Part shown: piece by piece, positions 24,854-33,032 of the stretch
Numbering within the stretch: the stretch's first letter is position 1
Layout of the letters: each line of letters opens with the position of its first letter
From: Clostridia bacterium
GTDB lineage: Bacteria; Bacillota; Clostridia; Oscillospirales; Butyricicoccaceae
Length of the DNA stretch: 34,052 bases
Reading direction: 5' to 3'
Assembly (NCBI GenBank): GCA_017408985.1
Contig: JAFQTO010000029.1
Coordinates: forward strand, 1 to 34,052
Position numbers and translations under genes: made by a program
Notes under the pieces: model-generated
Database searches by the model: none
Told to the model about the DNA's origin: nothing
The model's input: the letters and a program-made list of their open reading frames with translations, nothing else

Positions 24854-24935
24854 AAGGCGCGCCGTCTTGCAGACGGTGCGCCTTACCTGTTCTCATAAAG
24901 CAGCATCCCCACGGCATAATGCCGCGGGGATGCTG
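24854..24935. terminator. Two consecutive hairpins between convergent genes
   Basis: The first stem is AAGGCGCGCCGTC with GACGGTGCGCCTT (24854-24884). The second is CAGCATCCCC plus CGGCA with TGCCG plus GGGGATGCTG (24901-24935), followed by TTTT on the plus strand. They separate the hydrolase gene (stop 24820) from the convergent lipoprotein gene (stop 24955). Confidence 0.82.
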
Positions 24936-24954
24936 TTTTATGCTGTTATATTTT

Positions 24955-27900
24955 TCAGTTGCCCGGTGCGACCTCCTGCGCTATCTGCTGCAGGGTGGTT
25001 ATCTGATCGGCGGTAAGGGTGCCTACCTCGGTGACTTCATTAACGCCTACGGGGGTCTTACCCGTCAGATGTGCGTATGCGATGCACGCCATCAGGTATG
25101 CGCCGTTGGGGCCGGGATAATCCATATCGCCACCCTGACCGAAGGGATCGATATTGGCGCTCTGTGCCTGCTCAAAGGCGGTAATGGTGTCTATCAGCTT
25201 AAGCTCAGCGTCCACGGGCTTGATATACTCCTCATAGACCTCCATAATGCCGCGCTTGTGGTCGGCTTCGGTGTAGATATTGGCGCCTCGGGACTGATAT
25301 TTGGTATACCAGCTGCCTGCGGTGTTCTGACGCCAGGGACCCATAACTACCATTATCTGAGCATCGGGAGAAGCGGCGCGTATCAGCTTGACGATATTCT
25401 TGAAGGAGCTTACTTCCTCGCTTCTCGTGCTTGCCGTGGAAACGACGTGGTCTCTGCCCACCTGAATGATAACGGCGTCGTAGACCTTTTCTTCCAGCTT
25501 TTCCTTGACTTTGGATCTGCCGCTGCCCACAAGACCGCTCTCAAACAGATTGTAGTCGTTGCCCCTGGTGATATAATCCACCGTCACGGGCTGATTTTCG
25601 GTCTTGAGCATAGCGCCCAGATACTCGCCCACGTCAAACTTGCCGTCACGCTTGACAGCACCCGAACCGATGATCAGAACGTTCATCTTGCCGTCGTCAT
25701 CGGGCTTGATAGAAGGATCTATCTCCGCACCGGGGTCAAGCTCGGTGGGGGTGTATTCCAGACCCAGCAGGTCGGAAGCTATCTCCTGCATAGTCTTGGC
25801 GTCGGCGGCAGATACCGTGCCTGCTTCCGACTCAAACACGTTAAGTCCTACGGGGGCGGTGCCGGTTATCTGTCCGTAGGCTATGCACGCCATCAGGTAG
25901 CCGCCGCTGAGGCCTGCGTAGTCGGAAGTCTCGCTCTCAAAGGGATTGATGCCCTTGTCCAGCGCGTTTATGAACGCCGTAACGGTGTCGATGCACTTGA
26001 TGTCCTCGGCAATGGTCTTGATGGACTCCTCGTAGTATGCCAATATGGCCTCTCTGTGGTCAACGGCGGTCTTGATACTGCTGCCGCGGTCGGCGTACTT
26101 GCCGTACCAGCTGCCCGAAGTGTTCTGTCTCCAGGGAGGCAGCAGGGCTATGACCTGCACGTCGGGAGAGCTGTTCTTTGCGGCGTTGTAGATAGTCTTG
26201 AAGGCGCTTATCTCCTCACCGCGGGTGGAGGTCGTGGTAAGAACGTTGTCTCTGCCCAGCTGGATTATGACTGCGTCGTAGGTCTTTGCTTCAAGCTGTT
26301 CCTTGACGGTGGATCTGCCGCTGCCCGTCAGGCCGCTTTCCCAGATATTATAATCGTTGCCGCGGGTTATGTAGTCGATCTTGGCGGGCACGCCTGCGGC
26401 TTTGAACAGATTGCCCAGATATTCGCCCATATCGAACTTGCCGTCGCGTCTGACAGCGCCCGAACCAACCAGAAGCACGTTGACGGTCTTCTGACCTACG
26501 GTCAGCTTTGCCGCCTGAGAAACGGTCTCGGCGGTCTTGCCGTCAAAGGCGCGGGTGGCGGTGACCACGCAGTATACGTAGGCTGTCTCGCCCGACACAA
26601 AGGCATCGCTCATAGCCAGCTGAGACTTGACGGCGCCCTTTATGGCGGTGCCGCCGCTGTTCTTGGGCTGAGCGGTCTGATACCACTGATAGGAGTATGC
26701 AACGCCGCTCTCGGCCTCAACGGCAATGGAGGGGCCCTTCTTGGCGCCGTATGCAACTTCCATATCCACAGGCTGAGTCTTGATGGCGGGAGCATTAAGC
26801 TCGCCTACCGTGCTCTCGTCCAGGGGATAACAGAGAGAGGGACGGAGGATGCAGAATGCGCTCTGTCCGAACAGTCCGTCCAGCACCAGCTCGGCGCTTA
26901 CTTCAGTTACCTTGCCATCCTCGACGGTGACCGTTCTTCCGTCACCCATATAAACGTACAGCCTGGAATATCCCTCGCTGAGCATCAGCGTGCTGACGAT
27001 GATATCGCCGGGGATGACCGTCTGCTCGTATACACCGCGGATACGGATGCCCACACCGTCCGAAAGGTCGTTGCAGGCCTTGCCGCCGTAGAGATTGGGC
27101 ACGAAGCTGAGACCCGTGATGGTGTCGGCAGTCCACAGAGGTCCGGTCTGTGCCTTGGCTTCGTTGCTGGGGTAATTCCGGAACAGATCGCTGAGGTATT
27201 TTTCGCTGCTCTGTGCGGCAACGCCCATACCTATCGCGCTGTAGATCTCCTTTATCAGAGCTTCCTCGGTGGCAGCCTTGAGGGAGGAGGTGGCAATATC
27301 GGTGATAGCTGCCTGCTTGTCGGCACTCAGGGTCACGCCAACGTAAACGGGGGTGTCGTTGAGAAGGTATCCCTCTATCTCGGTGTTATTCAGGTGTATA
27401 AGCTCACCGATGAGGCTTGCATCCTTCTTGACGCGGAGGGTGTACTCAATGGTCACGGACTTACGGCCGGGGACGGTGACAGTCCATTTCAGTTCACCGT
27501 TATCATAGGTGTCTGCGCCCGAAACGTACTCCATACCGTTGGGTACGTAATCGCTGATGGAGAATGTTGCATCCTCGCCCAAGCGGTTGTTCTTGATCTG
27601 AATGGTGATCGTGACCTCCTCACCGGGGGTTACGCTGATGCCCTCGGGAGCGGTGGAGGTCTTGTAGATAACGATGTTCTGCAGCTTTTCGGCGCGGATC
27701 TTTGCCTGCTCGTTGACTACGCCGCCTGCGTTGAAGGGACGGAGCAGGGCGACCTTGTTCTTTTCGTCAAACAGATCGCGCTCGGCAATGGCGTCGTCAA
27801 TGGTTATTCTGCGGATAGCGCCGTTTTCTTCCACGTCGTCCTTGTAGGTGTTGTAGCCGTAGTCGTTGCCCGTGCAGTGGAGCATATTGCCCTCACCCAT

Positions 27901-28533
27901 ATACAGCCACAGATGGTTGTTCTCAACGTAGTTGTAGTAGAGGATGTCGCCGGGCTGAATGATGCTGAGCAGCTCTTCTTTGGCCTGTGCCTCAACGTCG
28001 GGGGTCTGACCCAGAGTACCGACAAAATGGAACACGCGCTCGCCGTAGGTGTTGGGATAATCGTTGCCCAGTATGGAGGATGCGCTGTCCATAACGTAGC
28101 CGATGGTCTGCTCGTACACGTTGCGGATGAACACGCCGCAGTCCATGTGGACTATCTTGTTGGCGGTGGCCGTTTCGGGGGTGACCCGCTCGGTACGCAT
28201 ACTTGTCTTGCCGATGCGGTTCATATTCAGCTGATCGTACTGAATGTAGCGCAGACGGTTAAAATACGCGTTGGCGGTGGCTTTGAGGTACTCAAAGTTC
28301 TCGTGATATACCTCGTGTGCCCATCTGGGGTCGGGCTGATCAAGCTCGCTGAGGTCGGGAAGCTTGATCTCGCCGCTGTTATCTTCCTGCTTGTCGTCGG
28401 GCGGAGTGGTATCCTGCTGATTTTGGCTGTTGTCCTTGCCGTCGGCTGATGCGTCGGGTGTCTTGTCGCCGCAGGCGGTCAGCAGGGTAAGTACTGCCAG
28501 CACAGCCAGTAAAAGGGCCAAAAACTTCTTCAT
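24955..28533 (-). CDS. Giant lipoprotein: NlpC/P60-like, DUF11-like, Ig-like and two SGNH-like domains
   Basis: A 1192-residue lipoprotein (lipobox LTAC, Cys21) with an acidic linker. Domains in order: an NlpC/P60-like peptidase (about 125-265; Cys132 in HMDCGVFIRN, His207 in ENNHLWLYMG); a DUF11-like beta domain (about 297-370); a second, degenerate NlpC-like region (about 480-570) with LYVYMGDGR but no clear catalytic Cys; an Ig-like domain (about 582-678); and two tandem SGNH/DUF4886-like domains (about 684-900 and 950-1165) that are clearly homologous. Both SGNH-like copies have GSGAV where a nucleophile Ser is usual, and lack the DxxH histidine (DYAGLSGGYL, DYPGPNGAYL). It lies 33 bases after a peptide-binding lipoprotein gene, probably in its operon. 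Confidence 0.82.
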   Translation of the reverse strand: MKKFLALLLAVLAVLTLLTACGDKTPDASADGKDNSQNQQDTTPPDDKQEDNSGEIKLPDLSELDQPDPRWAHEVYHENFEYLKATANAYFNRLRYIQYDQLNMNRIGKTSMRTERVTPETATANKIVHMDCGVFIRNVYEQTIGYVMDSASSILGNDYPNTYGERVFHFVGTLGQTPDVEAQAKEELLSIIQPGDILYYNYVENNHLWLYMGEGNMLHCTGNDYGYNTYKDDVEENGAIRRITIDDAIAERDLFDEKNKVALLRPFNAGGVVNEQAKIRAEKLQNIVIYKTSTAPEGISVTPGEEVTITIQIKNNRLGEDATFSISDYVPNGMEYVSGADTYDNGELKWTVTVPGRKSVTIEYTLRVKKDASLIGELIHLNNTEIEGYLLNDTPVYVGVTLSADKQAAITDIATSSLKAATEEALIKEIYSAIGMGVAAQSSEKYLSDLFRNYPSNEAKAQTGPLWTADTITGLSFVPNLYGGKACNDLSDGVGIRIRGVYEQTVIPGDIIVSTLMLSEGYSRLYVYMGDGRTVTVEDGKVTEVSAELVLDGLFGQSAFCILRPSLCYPLDESTVGELNAPAIKTQPVDMEVAYGAKKGPSIAVEAESGVAYSYQWYQTAQPKNSGGTAIKGAVKSQLAMSDAFVSGETAYVYCVVTATRAFDGKTAETVSQAAKLTVGQKTVNVLLVGSGAVRRDGKFDMGEYLGNLFKAAGVPAKIDYITRGNDYNIWESGLTGSGRSTVKEQLEAKTYDAVIIQLGRDNVLTTTSTRGEEISAFKTIYNAAKNSSPDVQVIALLPPWRQNTSGSWYGKYADRGSSIKTAVDHREAILAYYEESIKTIAEDIKCIDTVTAFINALDKGINPFESETSDYAGLSGGYLMACIAYGQITGTAPVGLNVFESEAGTVSAADAKTMQEIASDLLGLEYTPTELDPGAEIDPSIKPDDDGKMNVLIIGSGAVKRDGKFDVGEYLGAMLKTENQPVTVDYITRGNDYNLFESGLVGSGRSKVKEKLEEKVYDAVIIQVGRDHVVSTASTRSEEVSSFKNIVKLIRAASPDAQIMVVMGPWRQNTAGSWYTKYQSRGANIYTEADHKRGIMEVYEEYIKPVDAELKLIDTITAFEQAQSANIDPFGQGGDMDYPGPNGAYLMACIAYAHLTGKTPVGVNEVTEVGTLTADQITTLQQIAQEVAPGN

Positions 28534-28566
28534 AACTGCACCTCTCTGTCGCTATCTGTGTGAGGG

Positions 28567-30336
28567 TTATTTCTCTATAGTTGCCCAACGGATGCCGAAG
28601 CCGAAGCCGCTGATATAGCCGTCGGCGGGCAGCTTGACCTTCTCGTTGAACAGGACCTTGTTGGGACGCTCGTACAGAGGAATGATGACCAGATCGTCAA
28701 GGATCATCTTTTCAAGAGTCTGACAGCCCTCGATGATGGCTTCGTTGTCCTCTTCGAGATGCAGATTCATAATGCTCTCGTAAACGGCGTCAAACTCGGG
28801 ATTGTTGTAGCAGAAACGAGGGGGAGAATAGTCGGAGCGGTAGTAGGTAAAGGTGGAGCGGGGATCGTTTGCCGAGGGAAGCAGCGAGCCGAGAGCGATA
28901 TCGTATGCGTTGGGGTTGTCGGGGTTCCAGCGGCGCAGGCTGCTTGACTGACCTGCGGGAACGATGTGCATAACAAGATCCATCTTGTTGCCGAATGCCT
29001 CACTGTACTGCTTCTGCATTATCTCGGCAGCGCCCTTGATGTGGGTAGCGGTATCGGTGTAGAGAACACGGGTCTCGGCGTAGGTTATGCCGCACTCCTC
29101 AAAGGCTTTCGTCAGGTATTCGTTTGCCTTCTTAACGTCGTAGATGGTGGTGGGATCGGGTACGTAATCGGCTTCAAAATCAATAAATGCCTTGCCCGTT
29201 GCGGGGTCGCCCACGACGGCGCGTCGAACCAGACGGGATGCGGGATGAGAGCCCAGAGTCTTGGCTATCTCGGTACGGTCGATGCCCCAGTAGAGGGCTT
29301 TGCGGTAGTTGAGATTGCCCAGCACTCCGCCCTGATCGGGGTTGCCCAGATTGACGAATGCGTACATCAGCGAGTCGCCGTAATACTCAAAGAAGCGGGG
29401 ATCCTCGCCGTATGCTTCCCAGTTGGTGTAGGGCACGTCAACGTAGTCTATCTCGCCGCGCTCAAACAGCTGCAGAGCGGTGTTGGCGTCGGGCACCTGA
29501 ATAAAGGTGTAATACTCGATCTTGATGTCGTCCTGATAGGGGTAGTCGGGGTTGCGCTTGAGAACTATCTTGCCGTCGGGGATCCACTCCTCCAGCACGA
29601 ACTGACCTGCACACATATAGGTGTTGAGGCTGGTGCCGTATCTGGTGGCGGTGAAGTCCTCGTTCATACAAGCCTCGTACAGGGGCTGATAGACCAGAGG
29701 TCTGTTGAGCATACGCTGAACGTTAAGGGAGATGGAGGGCTCCTCAAGCTCCACCCGGAAGGTATAATCGTCGATCTTCTCCACTCCGACCTCTTCCCAG
29801 GGGTAAGCGCCCATCTGGTACTCGTAGATGTTCTTGATCTGGCAGTATGCGTTCTGGGTCAGGGTGGACGCGGTCAGGTTCTGCTGATAGGGATCGGCAT
29901 ACTGCTGATAGGTAAAGATGATATCGTCAACGGTGATCTTGTCGCCGTTGGACCACTTGAAATCGTCACGGATCTTAACTTCCCAGACCAGACCCTTTTC
30001 GTCCACCTGCTGAGGGAACTGGGCGGCAAGCTCAAGTGTCCACTCCCAGCCGGACTTGTCGGCCTTGACTCTGTCCATATACAGATATACAGCGCAAAGG
30101 CTTGCAACCGTGGTGGTGGAAGTGTTGGTGCTGGTCAGCACGTTGAGGGTGTTGGGGATAGCCGTAAAATAGTCACGGAAGGTACCGTAAGGCTCGTTTC
30201 CCGTGCTGTTATCGGCATTCTCACCGCTGTCGGGGGTGTTGTCGGGGTTATCTGCAACTGCATCGTCCTTGCCGCAGCCTGCAAACGCAAACACCAGCAT
30301 CAAAACAGCAAGCAAAAGTGCCAAATGTCTCTTCAT
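28567..30336 (-). CDS. Peptide-type ABC solute-binding lipoprotein (SBP_bac_5), copy 1
   Basis: A 589-residue family-5 extracellular solute-binding protein, the receptor of oligopeptide-type ABC importers. The lipobox is FAGC (Cys21), followed by a D/N-rich linker. Signatures are FKWSNGDKITVDDIIFTYQQ, DDYTFRVELEEPS, VLKRNPDYPYQD and ALYWGIDRTEIAKTL. No permease or ATPase gene is in the window. It is a clear paralogue of the protein encoded at 31168-32883. Its promoter region holds a sigma-A promoter, an inverted repeat and a 15-base G tract (coding strand). It heads a probable two-gene operon with the giant lipoprotein. Confidence 0.93.
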   Translation of the reverse strand: MKRHLALLLAVLMLVFAFAGCGKDDAVADNPDNTPDSGENADNSTGNEPYGTFRDYFTAIPNTLNVLTSTNTSTTTVASLCAVYLYMDRVKADKSGWEWTLELAAQFPQQVDEKGLVWEVKIRDDFKWSNGDKITVDDIIFTYQQYADPYQQNLTASTLTQNAYCQIKNIYEYQMGAYPWEEVGVEKIDDYTFRVELEEPSISLNVQRMLNRPLVYQPLYEACMNEDFTATRYGTSLNTYMCAGQFVLEEWIPDGKIVLKRNPDYPYQDDIKIEYYTFIQVPDANTALQLFERGEIDYVDVPYTNWEAYGEDPRFFEYYGDSLMYAFVNLGNPDQGGVLGNLNYRKALYWGIDRTEIAKTLGSHPASRLVRRAVVGDPATGKAFIDFEADYVPDPTTIYDVKKANEYLTKAFEECGITYAETRVLYTDTATHIKGAAEIMQKQYSEAFGNKMDLVMHIVPAGQSSSLRRWNPDNPNAYDIALGSLLPSANDPRSTFTYYRSDYSPPRFCYNNPEFDAVYESIMNLHLEEDNEAIIEGCQTLEKMILDDLVIIPLYERPNKVLFNEKVKLPADGYISGFGFGIRWATIEK

Positions 30337-30381
30337 AGTGAATCCTCCTGAGAATATAAGATTAACTGAATTGATGATTAC

Positions 30382-30410
30382 ATCTTACAATTTTATTAAG
30401 AAATTGTCAA
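30382..30410 (-). promoter_or_regulatory. Sigma-A promoter of binding-lipoprotein copy 1
   Basis: On the minus strand: TTGACA (30410-30405), a 17-base spacer and TAAGAT (30387-30382), about 45 bases before the ATG at 30336. Confidence 0.82.
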
Positions 30411-30427
30411 TATCCGCATAAATCTTT

Positions 30428-30440
30428 GTGCACTCTGCAC
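30428..30440. promoter_or_regulatory. Inverted repeat GTGCA-N3-TGCAC upstream of copy 1
   Basis: A perfect 5-bp dyad with a 3-base centre, 17 bases upstream of the -35 element and 2 bases from the homopolymer. The same dyad recurs upstream of the paralogous gene, which argues for a shared operator. Confidence 0.6.
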
Positions 30441-30442
30441 TA

Positions 30443-30457
30443 CCCCCCCCCCCCCCC
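30443..30457. repeat. C15/G15 homopolymer upstream of copy 1
   Basis: Fifteen uninterrupted C (G on the coding strand), about 33 bases upstream of the -35 element. Tracts of this length are unstable by slipped-strand mispairing. A 14-base partner tract lies upstream of the paralogue. The recorded length may be an assembly consensus. Confidence 0.9.
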
Positions 30458-30596
30458 ATTTTTTGTATAATACGCACAAAAACTGTTAACAAGAATAGCA
30501 AAAGGATAATGGTCAGTATATGAAAAGGCGAATAATGGGCAAAAAATTATCAACCCGAAGGGTCGTATCTAAAGTAAAAAGTAAGAGGCAGGAAGT

Positions 30597-30720
30597 TGAG
30601 GTATCGGCGTTGCCGACACCTTCTCGTCCTGCAAGGGACATATCGAGTTTGAGCGGCAACATATCGAATTTTGCGACAGCAAAATATATCGAGTTTGAGC
30701 GCAAGCTCAAACATATCGAA
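30597..30720. repeat. Ladder of ATATCGA units and mini-hairpins
   Basis: ATATCGA occurs at 30640, 30661, 30686 and 30713, separated by different short hairpins (for example TTTTGCgacaGCAAAAT and GTTTGAGCgcaaGCTCAAAC). A GTCGGC-type mini-hairpin precedes it (30600-30620). The design matches the GTGAAGTT ladder at 14498-14638, with another core. No gene is supported from 30458 to 31086. Confidence 0.7.
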
Positions 30721-30750
30721 TCCTAATCAATCTGTCGCGCAGCGAAACCC

Positions 30751-30976
30751 CCACAAGACAGGTCTTGCGGGGACCCCGATTTAATAGACTGCGGTCGGGC
30801 ACAGCCCTTCCTGCGTCTTGCGCGGTACTCACCGCGCCTCGCTTACGCTCGGTCAGCTGCGCTGACACTCCACAAGACAGGTCTTGCGGGGACCCCGATT
30901 TAATAGACTGCGGTCGGGCACAGCCCTTCCTGCGTCTTGCGCGGTACTCACCGCGCCTCGCTTACGCTCGGTCAGC
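30751..30976. repeat. Perfect 107-bp tandem duplication (period 119)
   Basis: 30751-30857 and 30870-30976 are identical over 107 bases, separated by 12. Each copy contains the palindrome CAAGACAGGTCTTG. Open frames inside both copies lack ribosome binding sites and encode the same arginine-rich sequence. Perfect identity suggests a recent duplication or gene-conversion-like upkeep. Confidence 0.92.
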
Positions 30977-31086
30977 CCTTGGCTGCCCCTAACCAATCCG
31001 TCGGCTTTGCCGACACCGCAATTCTGCATTTTGTCTTCTGCTTTCTGCATTCATTTTGCATTTTGCGTTTAGCCTTTCGCATTATT

Positions 31087-31128
31087 AAAAAATCCGCCCG
31101 ACACATTTCTGTGCCGGGACGGATTTTT
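31087..31128 (-). terminator. Terminator of binding-lipoprotein copy 2
   Basis: On the minus strand AAAAATCCG...CGGATTTTT with inner CCCG/CGGG and CAC/GTG pairs makes a long stem with a T-run, about 40 bases after the stop at 31168. It separates copy 2 from the repeat block and copy 1. Confidence 0.88.
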
Positions 31129-31167
31129 GACTATGAAGAATTTTAGGATAATGTCCGTGTTACAGGC

Positions 31168-32883
31168 TTATTTCTCGGTCATGCTCATGTACTCGTTACC
31201 GAAGCCCCAGCCGATGACGTAACCGTCAGCAGGCAGCTGTACGTTGGTTTCGTACAGAACCTTGGTGGGGATCTCGTATACGGGAACGATAACCATCTCG
31301 TCCAGCATCAGCTTTTCCATCTTCATGCAGTACTCGATGACCTTTTCATTGTCGGACTCGAGATCCAGCTCCATGGATTCTGCGAACAGCTTGTCGAGTT
31401 CGTCAGAGGTCCAGTAGAATCTGGGAGGTACAACAGAGGACAGATAGAACTTGAAGGTCTGGCGAGGATCGTTTGCGGTGGGCAGGAAGGAGCCCAGAGC
31501 GGTATCAAAGCCGGTGGGATCGTCGGGATTCCACTTACGCAGCTTCTGTGCCTGAGCAGAGGGCAGAGCGTGCATGATGACGTTCAGCTTGCCTGCGAAA
31601 TGATCGTGATACTGCTTCTGCAGGATCTCGGCGCAGCCGCGGAGGTGGGTAGAGGTCTCGGAGTACAGGATACGCATATCGACCTTGGTCTGGCCGCACT
31701 CTTCGTATGCCTTGTCCAGCAGCTGATTTGCAAGAGTCTTGTCGAATACTTCCTCACCGGTCTTGACGTAGTCGGTGGGCAGGGTGTAGAAGGGAACGCC
31801 GGTTGCGGGGTTGGACATAACAGCGCGGCGGACCAGACGGGTTGCGGGGTAGCAGCCGATGATCTCAGACAGTGCTACACGGTCAACGCCGTGGAACAGA
31901 GCCTTGCGGAAGTTCAGGTTGCCCAGGATGTTGCCGAAGCTGGGGTTGCCGTGGTTGATCATGAAGTACATCAGAGAGTCGTTGAAGTACTCATAGATGC
32001 GGGGATCGTCTTCGAACTTTTCCCACTGATTGTAGCTCAGGGAGACGTAGTCCAGCTCGCCGTTCTCGAACAGCTGCAGAGCTGCGTTTGTATCGGGAAC
32101 AACGGTATATACGATGCTCTCAAGCTTGATCTCGTCAGCGTGAACGTAATCGGGGTTGCGGGTGAGGACGTACTTGCCGTCGGGGATCCACTCGGTCAGA
32201 ATGAAAGCGCCGCAGGATGCGAAGTTCTCGACGTCGGTGCCGTACAGAGTGGCGGTGCCGTCAGCGTTCATACCCTTCATGTAAACGGTCTCGTTGACCA
32301 GAGCGCGGTTACATGCACGGATAGCATCGTCCTGAGTTGCGGGGGTGGTGAACTCTACCTGGAAGGAGTAGTCGTCCAGCTTCTTGTAGCCGACCTGGCT
32401 CCAGTCGGTGATCTCGCCGAGGCCGTACTCATAGATGTTCTTGAGCTGGCCGTAGGAGTTGGTGGTCATCTGGGTAGCGGAAACGTATGCCATCTTGGGG
32501 TTTGCGTGCTCTTTGAAGGTGAACTCGAAATCGTCAGCGGTGATCTTGTCGCCGTTGGACCATACAGCATCCTTGACAATGGTGTACTTCCAAACGTAAC
32601 CTGCGTCGTCAACCTGCTCGGGGAACTTGGCAGCCAGATCGGTAGCCCATTCCCAACCGGTCTTTTCCTTGTTGAGGACCTGACGGTACAGGCAGGCAGT
32701 GGTCAGATCAATCAGGGTCCAGGGGTTGGTGTCCTGGGTTGCCAGACAGCTGACGGTGGGAGGGGGATTGGTGAAATATGTACGGAACGTACCGTAAACC
32801 TTGGTCTCTTCCTTCTTGCCGCAGCCCGCGAATGCTGCTACCAGCATCAGAACCGCGAGAACAAGCGCTAAGTATTTCTTCAT
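31168..32883 (-). CDS. Peptide-type ABC solute-binding lipoprotein (SBP_bac_5), copy 2
   Basis: A 571-residue family-5 solute-binding lipoprotein (lipobox FAGC, Cys21), paralogous to the protein at 28567-30336 along its whole length. Shared blocks include WSNGDKIT, LKNIYEYGLG / IKNIYEYQMG, EWIPDGK, LGNLNFRKAL / LGNLNYRKAL and ATRLVRRAV / ASRLVRRAV. The low-complexity linker of copy 1 is missing. AAGGAGG precedes the ATG. It is monocistronic, ending in its own terminator. No permease or ATPase is nearby, so it must share a transporter encoded elsewhere or act as a surface receptor. Confidence 0.94.
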   Translation of the reverse strand: MKKYLALVLAVLMLVAAFAGCGKKEETKVYGTFRTYFTNPPPTVSCLATQDTNPWTLIDLTTACLYRQVLNKEKTGWEWATDLAAKFPEQVDDAGYVWKYTIVKDAVWSNGDKITADDFEFTFKEHANPKMAYVSATQMTTNSYGQLKNIYEYGLGEITDWSQVGYKKLDDYSFQVEFTTPATQDDAIRACNRALVNETVYMKGMNADGTATLYGTDVENFASCGAFILTEWIPDGKYVLTRNPDYVHADEIKLESIVYTVVPDTNAALQLFENGELDYVSLSYNQWEKFEDDPRIYEYFNDSLMYFMINHGNPSFGNILGNLNFRKALFHGVDRVALSEIIGCYPATRLVRRAVMSNPATGVPFYTLPTDYVKTGEEVFDKTLANQLLDKAYEECGQTKVDMRILYSETSTHLRGCAEILQKQYHDHFAGKLNVIMHALPSAQAQKLRKWNPDDPTGFDTALGSFLPTANDPRQTFKFYLSSVVPPRFYWTSDELDKLFAESMELDLESDNEKVIEYCMKMEKLMLDEMVIVPVYEIPTKVLYETNVQLPADGYVIGWGFGNEYMSMTEK

Positions 32884-32933
32884 TGGGTAAGCCTCCTTGT
32901 CTTTTATAGCCTTTTTCGGCTTTATATAAGTAT

Positions 32934-32962
32934 ATATTACGAGTTTGTAAATATTTTGTCAA
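32934..32962 (-). promoter_or_regulatory. Sigma-A promoter of binding-lipoprotein copy 2
   Basis: On the minus strand: TTGACA (32962-32957), a 17-base spacer and TAATAT (32939-32934), about 50 bases before the ATG at 32883. A small AGCC/GGCT hairpin lies in the leader. Confidence 0.83.
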
Positions 32963-32996
32963 TTCGCGCAGATAACGAACTCCGCACGAGTTTTTT

Positions 32997-33009
32997 GTGC
33001 AAAATGCAC
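32997..33009. promoter_or_regulatory. Inverted repeat GTGCA-N3-TGCAC upstream of copy 2
   Basis: The dyad extends to TTTGTGCA-N3-TGCACAAA with perfect 8-bp arms (32994-33012). It lies 34 bases upstream of the -35 element and between promoter and homopolymer, as in copy 1. Confidence 0.65.
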
Positions 33010-33018
33010 AAATTTATA

Positions 33019-33032
33019 CCCCCCCCCCCCCC
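33019..33032. repeat. C14/G14 homopolymer upstream of copy 2
   Basis: Fourteen uninterrupted C, flanked by the inverted arms ATTTATA and TATAAAT, and about 56 bases upstream of the -35 element. It is the counterpart of the tract at 30443-30457. Confidence 0.9.

Noticed and set aside
24751-28449. 1232-codon plus-strand frame opposite the giant lipoprotein
   Set aside because: It is a mirror of the real gene caused by its codon bias; it lacks a ribosome binding site and family features, while the minus strand has a lipobox and recognisable domains.
28966-30351. 461-codon plus-strand frame opposite binding-lipoprotein copy 1 (and a similar one at 31570-32871)
   Set aside because: Both are shadows of the paralogous lipoprotein genes and share their periodicity.
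30765-31072. Arginine-rich frames in the 107-bp tandem repeat
   Set aside because: The peptides simply repeat with the DNA repeat and have no start signals.
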